A stretch of DNA of 64,000 nt from Acididesulfobacillus acetoxydans. GTDB lineage: Bacteria; Bacillota; Desulfitobacteriia; Desulfitobacteriales; Desulfitobacteriaceae. Within the stretch, counting starts at the first letter, position 1. Every line of letters starts with the position of its first letter. Position numbers and translations under genes: made by a program. The stretch is taken from contig NZ_LR746496.1 in assembly GCF_902729405.1 (NCBI RefSeq), forward strand, positions 3,100,001 to 3,164,000, in the 5' to 3' direction. A model generated the notes under the pieces. The model worked only from the letters and a program-made list of their open reading frames with translations. It ran no database searches and was not told the origin of the DNA. This document shows, piece by piece, positions 37,249-44,716 of this stretch.

Positions 37249-38903
37249 ATTGCCCTGAAAAAGTAGGTTTGCAAACCGTCCCTTGACCGACCCCCTGGGA
37301 TCGGAATACATCAGTATGAATCCCCGGCATTGTAGAGGGGTATTCCTTGCCATTTCCTAATTCATGGCGGCCAATCTTCTTAAATTGTAGGTCAGTATGC
37401 CAAATCCCACCCAGATGCTAACTCCGCGGTGTCCTCTGAGCAGACTCCTCCCCAGGCCATATTTACGTTTCAAGATGCTAATGGTTCCTTCTCCACCAGC
37501 ACGCCATGCTTGCAGACGTCGAAACCATCTTTGCCTTTCATGGGTTTGTCGCTTCTGAGTTTTCTTGCCCTTCTTTGGGATGGATATTCGTTTTATCCCC
37601 AGTTCGGTTAAAGCTGCTTCATTCTTACCACTGCTGTAACCACGGTCAGTGGCAACAGCGTAAGGGATCCGCCCAGTGTTTTCGATGTGGCGTCTCACGG
37701 TGCCCAAGAGCAAACTTTCATCGCTGGGGTTGCCTATATGGATTTTGTAATCCGTAACCAGACGGTCTTCATTCTCTGTGATTTCGGTCTTATAGCCAAA
37801 TTCCGTCGGGCTCTTCAACTTGCCCTTCTGGATAGGCCTCGCGTCAGGATCATAGAGGCTAATTACCCGTTGCGGGATGTGTGTTTTTCCGCTGTTCACC
37901 TGAAGCGTTTGATTGACAATCTTGTCCGTGGTATGAATGAGCTTGTCCAATTTCTCGATCGTATTTTTTAGAGCTGGGCTTATTTGCTCGCCCCAAGTCT
38001 CTTCAACTTTATCCATTATCCGATGGGCATCGGAAATCGTCTCAATCGCTTTATCCACAAGCTTATCCGTGATGTTGCGAACCTCCTGTACCGCCTCATG
38101 GCTTCGCCGTTTCAAGGTCTTGCCGATTTCCAGTATCCGTTTTTTCGTTGAACGAAAACGATTCCTCATCTTAGGAACTGTGCCACTCACTTGATCGCAA
38201 AGGCGGTTCGCCTGTCGGGTTATGGTTTTTACTGCATCCGCCAGCAGATGGGCATCCGTTGGGTAGTGAACATTGGATTCGGTTACTGTAGTGTCCGTAC
38301 GCAGCCGCCGGTTCCGTGTCATCTGTTCCTGACTCGCCTTAGTAACAAGTTTTTTGTTCAGATCCTCAATGATTTCGTCCCCGTATTTCTGGCTCAGCTT
38401 GATCAATGTCGTACTGTGCGGCACTAAGGCATCGAGATCAACGCGGCAGAACCGCCGCCATTTGATACTGTCACTGACTTCGCTAACAAGTGTTTCATAG
38501 CCAAATCCATAACAGAATTTGAGAAACATTAGACGGAGATAAGTTTCCACCGGAACAGTTGGTCGGCCAATACGAATATTCCAGTGAGAGAGAAAGGGCT
38601 CCATAAATCGCTCATCATCCAAGAGACGATCAACCGTCTTGAGTTCTGGGCTTAGTTCCAGCACTTCCTTCGGCAAAATGGAGTCCCAAATTGTAAGCTG
38701 TTCGTTGCGAAGTCGTAACATTTTTTGCCCCCCAAAAAAGGATTTTCATGTCCCTTTGGAGAACCACAGGAACGAGGAATTCTCTAAAGGGTGGTTGTGG
38801 AGTTTCGTTGTTTGGTCACTTCTAAATTTCCACAAAATCCTAGTGAATTCCTTTTTGTTTCGAGGGATTTTTGCACAGAGTTTGCTTAGTTTTTCAGGGC
38901 AAT
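37249..38903. mobile_element. Complete insertion sequence, 1655 bp, CTAG target duplication
   Basis: Terminal inverted repeats begin ATTGCCCTGAAAAA at 37249 and, as complement, end at 38903; the first 14 bases are identical, with weaker matches beyond. CTAG is duplicated at 37245-37248 and 38904-38907. It contains one transposase gene on the minus strand. Both ends and the duplication are intact, so insertion looks recent. Confidence 0.9.
37357..38721 (-). CDS. IS transposase (IS4/IS5-like DDE, DUF772-type N-terminus)
   Basis: 454 residues, intact. The N-terminal part (IRIGRPTVPVETYLRLMFLKFCYGFGYETL) is the DUF772-like domain. Catalytic triad candidates are RLRTDTTVTESNVHYPTDA (first Asp), YAVATDRGYSSGKNEAAL (second Asp) and GGEGTISILKRKYGLGRSLLRG (Glu). 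The long helical middle (about residues 165-270) is typical of the ISNCY/IS1182-like relatives. Exact family needs a database; the ends and the 4-bp CTAG duplication fit a cut-and-paste DDE element. Gene and terminal repeats are complete, so it is probably active. Confidence 0.88.
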   Translation of the reverse strand: MLRLRNEQLTIWDSILPKEVLELSPELKTVDRLLDDERFMEPFLSHWNIRIGRPTVPVETYLRLMFLKFCYGFGYETLVSEVSDSIKWRRFCRVDLDALVPHSTTLIKLSQKYGDEIIEDLNKKLVTKASQEQMTRNRRLRTDTTVTESNVHYPTDAHLLADAVKTITRQANRLCDQVSGTVPKMRNRFRSTKKRILEIGKTLKRRSHEAVQEVRNITDKLVDKAIETISDAHRIMDKVEETWGEQISPALKNTIEKLDKLIHTTDKIVNQTLQVNSGKTHIPQRVISLYDPDARPIQKGKLKSPTEFGYKTEITENEDRLVTDYKIHIGNPSDESLLLGTVRRHIENTGRIPYAVATDRGYSSGKNEAALTELGIKRISIPKKGKKTQKRQTHERQRWFRRLQAWRAGGEGTISILKRKYGLGRSLLRGHRGVSIWVGFGILTYNLRRLAAMN

Positions 38904-39576
38904 CTAGATAGCGAATCACCCGTGGGTTTCTTTTCACTGCTTCAATAAGATACTGTTCAGTGGGATTGTTTAGATATTTAATCAGCTCGGGTTCTTGGCT
39001 CAGAACTTTAAAAAGCTCTTTTTCAGGCAAATTACTTATAATCTCATCAATGCTCTGATGAAAATATTTATTAAACCCTTTATCCCGTTGAAAAACTGCC
39101 AAGAGAACCCGAGCCGTAGGTTTATAGAGATAAAATACAAAATTTGGATTACGCTTGACGTGATAAATAATTTTGTCTTCCGACATCTCATTTAAGCTCA
39201 ATCGAAACTGGGCTGATTTTTCGGACATGAGCATCACGAGTCGGAATTCCGCAATAAGACGTTTGTCTTTCAGAGGGGCGATAATCTTTTCAACCCAACT
39301 TGATATGTCATATCCCTTTTCCCTTAAGATCATCAAAATACAAAACAGCTTATTGTATTCAGTGGTTTTCTCTAATCGTTCAGCCAACTCATTAATGTTT
39401 AACTCATAAAGTTCATTCATCGAAATCCACTCCGCACCAGTCACTTTATTTTTATATCTAGAAACTCCGAGACCATTCCTTCCTTGTTTTGGAAACGCAA
39501 TGCAATAAGTCAATTAACACAGTGCTGAGTTACTAATTGTAAGGGTCTTTGTCCATCCCATCATTAACATTTTCTA

Positions 39577-39594
39577 ATTTTCACATGTGAAAAT
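39577..39594. promoter_or_regulatory. Perfect 18-base palindrome
   Basis: ATTTTCACATGTGAAAAT in the 183-base gap between the 58- and 217-codon genes, reading toward the latter. It may be an operator or a small hairpin. Regulator unknown. Confidence 0.4.
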
Positions 39595-39603
39595 AGAGAT
39601 TTG

Positions 39604-39780
39604 TTACTCCTCATAATCATCTTCGAAAAACTCTTCATCATCCTCATTCACAACTATTCCACCGAATATAATTTCGTGCGGTATTTCCTGACCATAAGGA
39701 TCTAAGAATATTGCTTCAGGATCTTTCGCCAAGATGTCAAGCATTTTTCGGCGGGACGTTGCACCGTAAGTATTTCCCAT
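39604..39780 (-). CDS. Small acidic hypothetical protein
   Basis: 58 residues: basic N-terminal part (MGNTYGATSRRKMLDILAKDP), middle with FLDPYGQEIPHEIIFGG, and a very acidic tail (EDDEEFFEDDYEE). ATG 39780 with AGGTGA six bases before; the in-frame GTG upstream overlaps the ribosome site. It follows the 206-residue gene by 27 bases, so the two are likely an operon. No family is recognised. The charge pattern could suit a small inhibitor or nucleic-acid mimic, but nothing more supports that. Confidence 0.7.
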   Translation of the reverse strand: MGNTYGATSRRKMLDILAKDPEAIFLDPYGQEIPHEIIFGGIVVNEDDEEFFEDDYEE

Positions 39781-39807
39781 TTTGATCACCTTTCTAACAT
39801 TTAATAT

Positions 39808-40428
39808 CTACGAGCCAAATAAAGCTAATTTTGCTAGCAATGCACTGGCGGCTATACTTCCGGCTGTACCCTCAAGGATATTACGTATGCTTTTAAGGCA
39901 TTCCTTTATGATCGTATATTTTGGTTTACTCGATTTTGATTGAGCTTCCACAGTTATAATTTCCGAATTTAATTCCTGTAATTTTTCAGCATCAAGATTA
40001 AGTTCGGGAATCTTACTCTTTAATTCATCGATAAAGCTAGCTAGTACCGCCGGATCAGGAAGCGAAAAAGTACCTGTTTGAGTACTATTGTCATTCCCTT
40101 GTTGAATCTGTGAACCAACCATATTTTGAACATTAATTATATTGATGGGTGGAAAGTATTTTGTTGGTTGATCAGGTTTTGATATTGCTTGTTCGACCTG
40201 AACCACTCCATTGTGAGTGATTACTATTTCACCCCCCAACGCAAAATACTGAACCAAACTCTCCTCTACCAAATATTCTACGATACCTTCTGTGTAATCT
40301 CCTGGAAAGCCCAATTGCTTGCCTAGGGTCCACATATTCACGGGAGAAAGTTGCCTCCCGCCAGTAGCCTCAAATAAAGCTCTTAAGAAATGGAATCTGT
40401 CGGATTTCAACTTTGTAAGATTGTCCAT
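39808..40428 (-). CDS. Winged-helix protein with IQQG amyloid-like motif and hydrophobic C-terminus (AbiTii-like ending)
   Basis: 206 residues. N-terminal part (about 1-85) looks like a winged helix: FHFLRALFEATGGRQLSPVNMWTLGKQLGF and GGEIVITHNGVVQVEQAI. Residues 97-118, INVQNMVGSQIQQGNDNSTQ, carry the IQQG-N-N-S-TQ pattern seen in many bacterial defence-linked proteins and resembling RHIM/amyloid signalling motifs. A coiled segment (125-165) leads to IRNILEGTAGSIAASALLAKLALFGS, a Gly/Ala-rich hydrophobic helix like the end of AbiTii phage-exclusion proteins. AT-rich relative to the chromosome, so acquired. It heads a set with a 58-residue acidic protein and the IS-split gene. An abortive-infection role is inferred, not proven. 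Confidence 0.75.
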   Translation of the reverse strand: MDNLTKLKSDRFHFLRALFEATGGRQLSPVNMWTLGKQLGFPGDYTEGIVEYLVEESLVQYFALGGEIVITHNGVVQVEQAISKPDQPTKYFPPINIINVQNMVGSQIQQGNDNSTQTGTFSLPDPAVLASFIDELKSKIPELNLDAEKLQELNSEIITVEAQSKSSKPKYTIIKECLKSIRNILEGTAGSIAASALLAKLALFGS

Positions 40429-40533
40429 ATTCGACTACTCTCCTATCGAATTTTTTAGAATAAGAATTCGCACATATTCCTAAATATTCCTCCTAATTTT
40501 CTTAAAAAATTATGTTTCCCACAAAACCGAACC

Positions 40534-40563
40534 AGCCAGACCGTACGCAAATACGATCTGGCT
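40534..40563. terminator. Hairpin at the edge of the acquired island
   Basis: AGCCAGACCGTA pairs with TACGATCTGGCT (one G-U pair), 6-base loop; T-rich sequence follows on both strands, so it may be bidirectional. Confidence 0.6.
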
Positions 40564-40819
40564 GTGTAGCTCGTTTTATACTCTTCACTGACCCCTATAC
40601 AGACAAGCCCTTTCCCTTTGGCATAAATTACTACGGTAATTTCCACAAATTACATAAAATCTTCATTCACAGTCTCAAGGCCCCTTTACACTGAAGGACA
40701 TATTTTAACTGTATTTTACTCAAGTACATGTTCCCATGCACATCAATTACCTTTAAAACACATCTCGTTACCCTGGCACGCACATGCTAAAACCTTGAAA
40801 TCCGCTCTACAGGCGGCTT

Positions 40820-40897
40820 TCAGCTGTCTGTTTTCTGCAGTAAAACCACGGTCTCAACGTGACCTGTCCGCGGGAACATATCTGTTTCTTTCTCAAG
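40820..40897 (-). pseudogene. C-terminal tail of a 23S rRNA uridine methyltransferase-like gene (RlmD/RumA), copy 1
   Basis: The minus strand reads LEKETDMFPRTGHVETVVLLQ followed by KTDS and a stop. DMFP-x-T-x-HVETVVLL is the end of RlmD/RlmCD proteins. The upstream part is absent. A hairpin (40794-40824) overlaps the stop. Confidence 0.65.
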
Positions 40898-41499
40898 TCT
40901 CGCGCGACGCCGGCACCTCCAAAACCCCTAGTCAGATCCTTATCGCTATTTATCTTTCAAAGAGCAAAGCGGAGCAAAACCCTCCGCACTACGCTAATCC
41001 GGTCCGCCTGTTCAGCTTTTCGACATTCTCCCCCATATTCCTGCCAATAACCCCGGGAAATTTGAGACCTTCGCACCATTCCACACGGGGACCCGTCGCC
41101 CGCACGGCGGCGGGCTCTCTGCATACCTCAATTATAACACCTCTCGCAAACAAATAAGTGAAACCTATGCCCAGACCAACCGCGGCCAACCCGGTTCAAC
41201 GCTCCCCAACGGTCCTGGCACCCTCTACGGGCATAAGGCCATCATCTGGTAACGACCCCGCCCCCACTGCAAATTTCCTATACCGGGCTCCTCGGAGGTA
41301 GACTGCCGGTTAAGCTTTATCAGAGGCGCAACCGAAGGGGTGATTAGCCCTTGACCGTATATCCAGACGTTGCCGCGCTGTACCTATTTTTATTCCACGC
41401 TCCCCTGCCATTCCCTTCTACCCACGAAAAAAACCCACAAATCACTAACTCTACTTCCACAAATTACCTCACCCGACGTTTTCCATCCACACGGAGGGT

Positions 41500-41580
41500 C
41501 GCACACCGGAACATGTTTTTCCCCTAATTTTACCCATAAACATGTTCCCCTGTGCGAGGAACATGTTCCGGCGGACGAGG
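41500..41580. repeat. Clustered AACATGTTCC palindromes
   Basis: GGAACATGTTTTTCC, AAACATGTTCCCC and GGAACATGTTCCGG occur within 70 bases, with a related copy near 40727. Palindromic, but the spacing differs from the LexA box. Role unknown. Confidence 0.5.
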
Positions 41581-41662
41581 TTATGCGGCAAAAGCATAAA
41601 ATGGTCCTATACATTTTCTTATAACCACATCCCGCAGTCCTCTTGAAACACCCCCACAAACC

Positions 41663-41691
41663 CTGAAACCCGCTCTACGAGCGGGTTTCAG
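41663..41691 (-). terminator. Perfect 13-bp hairpin after the second RlmD-like tail
   Basis: CTGAAACCCGCTC and its complement with a 3-base loop, overlapping the stop codon of the remnant. GGTTTGTGGGGGTGTTTC follows on the minus strand. Confidence 0.6.
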
Positions 41692-41768
41692 CTGTTCTTA
41701 TTTACGAGACATGTTGCGCTTTCCACGTGCCTTGTCCAAGGGAACATATTAACCGGCTGGACCAAGCT
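41688..41768 (-). pseudogene. C-terminal tail of an RlmD-like gene, copy 2
   Basis: The minus strand reads SLVQPVNMFPWTRHVES, then ATCLVNKNS and a stop; VQPVDMFPWTxHVE is the RlmD end signature. Only about 60% alike to copy 1, so probably from a different paralogue. Confidence 0.6.
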
Positions 41769-41847
41769 CACTTGGTACGAGTTGCTCAATAACGGCCGCG
41801 CCAACACCGGACCGGGGTGGATCCATGATGACCACGTCCGGCTTTCG
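41752..41847 (+). pseudogene. SH3-like domain fragment
   Basis: Plus-strand reading TGWTKLTWYELLNNG, then RANTGPGWIHDDHVRLS, looks like the end of a bacterial SH3 (cell-wall binding) repeat. No start and no long continuation. Confidence 0.45.
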
Positions 41848-41912
41848 AGGCAGCCTAGGGAGGTGGAGGTTCTGTTTCACCCTGCCCCACAGGAATTAGA
41901 CGTGCCTGAGTG

Positions 41913-42182
41913 TCAGCGAAACAGCCGGTGGAGAACCACCAGTAAATCGCCGACATCATGGGCATCCTTATCCATGGCCGAAAGAAAACATTCCCTGCTG
42001 AAGCGCTCGAAAACGAGTTTCTCCAGTTCATCCAAAGAAGCCCGCACTTCCCCGGCTTCTTGGATAACTTGGAGACTGTCGGCCTCCGCGGCGATCAGAT
42101 CGCTTAAACTGATAACCCTGTGATGAATCTCTTCAATCTTGGCAACCAGCGGATCCCCTTTTTCCTCTAACGGCATGTTCAT
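41913..42182 (-). CDS. Small helical hypothetical protein
   Basis: 89 residues, strongly helical and acidic: KIEEIHHRVISLSDLIAAEADSLQVIQEAGEVRASLDELEKLVFERFSRE and a C-terminal DAHDVGDLLVVLHRLFR. ATG 42182 (GGGGGTACC upstream). It follows the 59-residue coiled-coil gene by 41 bases and probably shares its operon with the ferredoxin. No family is recognised. Confidence 0.65.
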   Translation of the reverse strand: MNMPLEEKGDPLVAKIEEIHHRVISLSDLIAAEADSLQVIQEAGEVRASLDELEKLVFERFSRECFLSAMDKDAHDVGDLLVVLHRLFR

Positions 42183-42223
42183 AAGGTACCCCCTTGAACC
42201 CAGACTCCGCCGGGCGGGTCTGA

Positions 42224-42403
42224 CTACCCCCGTCGTTCGGCGAGCAGGTCCTTCAATCGGTCCCTTTCCTCTTCCAGGTCTTCCAGCTGCGAAAGCATGG
42301 CAGGTTTAAGCGAATGGGCAGGCCAGCGGGCCTTCAAGTCCTGCAACTGGTTCTCTACTTCTCGCAGCTTTGCCTCCAGTTGACTTCTCTCATCCTCAGC
42401 CAT
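42224..42403 (-). CDS. Small coiled-coil protein
   Basis: 59 residues: MAEDERSQLEAKLREVENQ, then a short PAHSLKPAM turn and LSQLEDLEEERDRLKDLLAE, two helices able to form a hairpin coiled coil. The start overlaps the end of the ferredoxin gene by 8 bases, so it is translated with it. Likely an adaptor for the ferredoxin or for the radical SAM system upstream; this is inferred from context. Confidence 0.75.
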   Translation of the reverse strand: MAEDERSQLEAKLREVENQLQDLKARWPAHSLKPAMLSQLEDLEEERDRLKDLLAERRG

Positions 42404-42608
42404 GTCCCAGCGCCTCCTTCTTCTCTTCTCGATCGTCCCTGAAAGTTATCGCACCTTGCATGCACACTTCCATGCATTCCTCGCATTCCACGCATTTTTC
42501 CGGGTCGACGACCGCCATGTGAGCGACCATTTGAATCGCCTGGTTGGGACAGGCGTGTACACAGCGCTGACAGCCCCGGCAAAGCTTTTCCAAAATAAAG
42601 GCGGACAT
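42396..42608 (-). CDS. Small 2[4Fe-4S] ferredoxin
   Basis: 70 residues with two clusters: CRGCQRCVHACPNQAIQM and CVECEECMEVCMQGAITF. MSAFILEKL is the start, since GGAG lies eight bases before ATG 42608. Soluble low-potential electron carrier. It is the next gene after the radical SAM/SPASM enzyme on the same strand and could supply the electrons that enzyme needs, though 400 bases of leader lie between. Confidence 0.88.
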   Translation of the reverse strand: MSAFILEKLCRGCQRCVHACPNQAIQMVAHMAVVDPEKCVECEECMEVCMQGAITFRDDREEKKEALGHG

Positions 42609-43009
42609 ACAAACCACTCCTTAAACGGAGGCCGCTCCCCCGCTTCCGTTCTCCCGGCCCGTTCGGCTAATTTCCCTTCCGGCTGTTTCCCGCTTCTCGC
42701 CTCGGACGCAACTTCTTCTTTCTTGCCCTTCCGGGCGCCCTGATCCACTCCCTCTGCCTCAATCTCTCTATTCGCCTTCTCTGATACAATTCCTCTATTT
42801 GCTCTCTCTAACTAAACCCATTCCTCGATTTCTTTTGTCTAAACTCAGTCCTCGATTCCTTTTGTCTAAACCCATTGCTCAAATTTCTATTCTCTAACCC
42901 GATTTCTCTGTTCCTTTTCTCTAACCCTCTAATCCGATTCCTCTGCTCCGGCCCCTTTTCCCCTCTGCCTTCGTTTGCTTTCCCCGCGCGAATACCGGCT
43001 TTCAACCCC
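42609..43009. other. Leader of the ferredoxin gene
   Basis: 401 bases without a gene. From about 42770 to 43000 it is filled with a diverged repeat (next entry); the rest is GC-rich without clear signals. Confidence 0.55.
42780..42960. repeat. Degenerate tandem repeat, TCTAAACCCATTCCTCGATT type
   Basis: Seven or more units of about 24-28 bases, alternating CTAAACCCATTCCTCGATTTC, CTAAACTCAGTCCTCGATTCC, CTAAACCCATTGCTCAAATTTC and CTAACCCGATTTCTCTGTTCC. It lies in the 5' leader of the minus-strand ferredoxin gene. Confidence 0.85.
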
Positions 43010-44368
43010 TCAGTGTCCCATTGTCAGGAGTTCATCCCCGTAATATTGTAGTCCCAAATTAAGAATCTCTTTGATCGGATGACAATCCGGAGCCAAGACT
43101 TTTCCCCGGCGATCTTTGGCAATCGCGCCGCAGCCTCCGCCGCAAATCAACCCGACCTCACATTCCCGGCACTCCGGAATGCTCAAGATGCTGCGCTCCT
43201 GCCACTCTTTGACTTCCTTCTCTTGCAGGGCATAGACCGGATAGAAAGTCCCCAACTTATACTCGTCTTGTCCGGTAGTCGCCGTGCAACCGTAGATATC
43301 GCCATACAGGTCAAACACCCACTCCGTTTTGGCAGCCGGGCAAGTATCATAACTCGGCAGATAGAGCTCTCCGCTCTGAACGAGATGGTTGATTCCTTTG
43401 AATTCGGGTCGATGGAATTTCTTCAAAATAGGATATTTTTCCGCCAGTTCCAGAAAGAGCGCCCAGTGCTCCGCTTGATCCAACAAGTGCTGGGGAGAGG
43501 CGTAACACTCGAAGAGTTCATAATTACGGCCGATTTGGGTCTTAAAACGACTCGCCGGCAGATCCAACCAACCCCTGGCCTCGAGATCTTCCGCCAATTG
43601 AACAAGATCGGCAAAATTGCTCTTGTCAACCACGGCGCGCAGGTTGATTGGCACCCCGCGCCCAATAGCCTCCGTCAACCCGACCATGATTTTGTCATAC
43701 GTCCCTTTGCCGTTGGCGGTATGCCGGCGCCGGTCGTGAACAGGCTGCGGACCGTCCAAAGTGACCTGGATCTCTTTGATGCGGGCTTGTTGCAGGATAT
43801 CCAAGTACTCCGCCAGATCATAGCCGTTGGTCACCGCCGCGATCGCATACCCGCCGGCCGCCGCCCGTTTTACAATATAGTCCACGATTTCCATCTGCCT
43901 CGGCGCAGCATTAAGCGCCTCGCCGCCAAATAGGGTAATGAACGGCTTCGTCGCGGGAAATTGCTCAGCCAAACGGTCAAAGAAAGCGTCTGCCACCTCT
44001 CGGGTCATGAGCTGAGTCTTTTGTTTGATGCCGTTCTGGTAACAATAAGTGCAGGCGAGATTACACGCATAAGTCGGAACGAGAAGGACTTGCGGTTCGG
44101 TCTCGTGCAGGGCTTTTTGGAATTCAGGCCATCTCCTCTGCAGTTCGGCCTCTTCCTCCTCCCTAGTCCGGTACAGGTACCCACGGCTCAGGAGATAGTC
44201 GGCAAACTGCGGGTCCGAACTGCTCCCGTCCTTCTTGATTTCCTGCAGCTTTTCGTATTCCTGCTGCCTAACCAAATCAAACGATCCTGCCAAAGAGTTC
44301 ATAATAGCATACGGAAACTCTGGGTTTTCCTTCATCGTCAGCAAAAGGTTGTAGCGACTATAGTACAT
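43010..44368 (-). CDS. Radical SAM/SPASM domain enzyme
   Basis: 452 residues. N-terminal region MYYSRYNLLLTMKENPEF... (about 90 residues) resembles leader-recognition or substrate domains of peptide-maturing enzymes. Radical SAM cluster: ACNLACTYCYQNG (C102, C106, C109); ITLFGGEAL is the GGE motif. The C-terminal SPASM part has CPAAKTEW, YGCTATTGQ, CRECEVGLICGGGCG and a final PDC, enough for two extra [4Fe-4S] clusters. Such enzymes modify peptides or proteins (thioether links, sulfatase formylglycine). The ATG at 44368 follows GAGGGTGGG; the longer open frame upstream is Arg/Gly-rich. No obvious precursor peptide is certain. Confidence 0.88.
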   Translation of the reverse strand: MYYSRYNLLLTMKENPEFPYAIMNSLAGSFDLVRQQEYEKLQEIKKDGSSSDPQFADYLLSRGYLYRTREEEEAELQRRWPEFQKALHETEPQVLLVPTYACNLACTYCYQNGIKQKTQLMTREVADAFFDRLAEQFPATKPFITLFGGEALNAAPRQMEIVDYIVKRAAAGGYAIAAVTNGYDLAEYLDILQQARIKEIQVTLDGPQPVHDRRRHTANGKGTYDKIMVGLTEAIGRGVPINLRAVVDKSNFADLVQLAEDLEARGWLDLPASRFKTQIGRNYELFECYASPQHLLDQAEHWALFLELAEKYPILKKFHRPEFKGINHLVQSGELYLPSYDTCPAAKTEWVFDLYGDIYGCTATTGQDEYKLGTFYPVYALQEKEVKEWQERSILSIPECRECEVGLICGGGCGAIAKDRRGKVLAPDCHPIKEILNLGLQYYGDELLTMGH

Positions 44369-44716
44369 ATTCCCACCCTCTTCTCTAGGATGTAAATCTA
44401 TGGTAACGACCCCCGGGTTCCCTAAGCAGCGGCCCGAGTATCCCCCCGCGCCTCTCTTGAACTTGAGCGCCCTCGTTCCGTTCCTTCGCCAGCCGTCGGT
44501 TTCTGAGCGTAAACCGAGTTTCGGGGTCAACGGGTTTTCGGCAAGGGCGGCAGAATCTCTGCCGCCAAAGGATCAGTCGTGGCAACCCGCGACGATTTGA
44601 GAGGACTTCGAGCAGCATTGAGCGACGTTTAAAGCGAGGCTCGTGCAGCATGTGGAAGCCGGTTGAGTCAATGGACGCAATGGATTTCACCTCCCTTCAA
44701 AAGAATCGCGGCCGGG
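44369..44716. other. Gap between the methyltransferase and radical SAM genes, possible short gene
   Basis: A minus-strand frame (44385-44690, about 100 Arg-rich residues, GTG start inside a GGGAGGTG site) is open, but its composition looks non-native. A perfect 9-bp stem (GGCGGCAGA/TCTGCCGCC, 44546-44566) lies in it. It may be just a leader; a precursor peptide for the adjacent enzyme cannot be excluded. Confidence 0.35.

Larger units (their letters stand above)
37108..39420 (-). pseudogene. 217-codon gene split by the insertion sequence (repeat protein with C-terminal membrane helix)
   Basis: The 5' part starts at ATG 39420 (GGAG nine bases upstream): MNELYELNINELAERLEK, ending ...NPRVIRYL at the IS. 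The 3' part resumes at 37244 as GMFLDANNPTNAIWIG and ends ...EYHRNDSEK. Removing the IS and one copy of CTAG joins them in frame: 513 + 4 + 137 bases = 218 codons. The product has diverged repeat units (VKRNPNFVFYLYKPTARVLLAVF; EPELIKYLNNPTEQYLIEAV; KRNPRVIRYL) like DUF4116-type repeats, then a hydrophobic helix, AIWIGTCLIIATIFGCSVRII. Longer open frames on either side are chimeric with IS sequence. AT-rich, third in a minus-strand set with the 206- and 58-residue proteins. Function unknown. Confidence 0.85.
40429..41912. other. 1.5-kb stretch with only remnants
   Basis: No intact gene. Contents from left: hairpin terminator at 40534-40563; RlmD-like tail at 40820-40897; a minus-strand TATAAT box near 41135; repeats of AACATGTTCC (41500-41580); hairpin 41663-41691; a second RlmD-like tail; an SH3-like fragment on the plus strand (41752-41847). 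It separates the acquired island from the ferredoxin/radical SAM block. Confidence 0.6.

Noticed and set aside
37357-38721. Assigning the transposase to a definite IS family
   Set aside because: Resembles both ISNCY and IS1182/IS5-like groups; a database is needed.
41500-41580. LexA boxes
   Set aside because: The GAAC and GTTC half-sites are separated by two bases rather than four.
42780-43000. Possible CRISPR array
   Set aside because: The units are contiguous and drifting, without fixed repeats or unique spacers; the same holds for all other tandem repeats here, and no cas genes are present.
43079-43933. 284-codon plus-strand frame opposite the radical SAM gene
   Set aside because: Antisense shadow of the CxxxCxxC/SPASM gene.
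44385-44690. Arg-rich frame before the radical SAM gene as a RiPP precursor
   Set aside because: Composition looks like non-coding high-GC DNA and there is no core-like C-terminus; kept only as a possibility.
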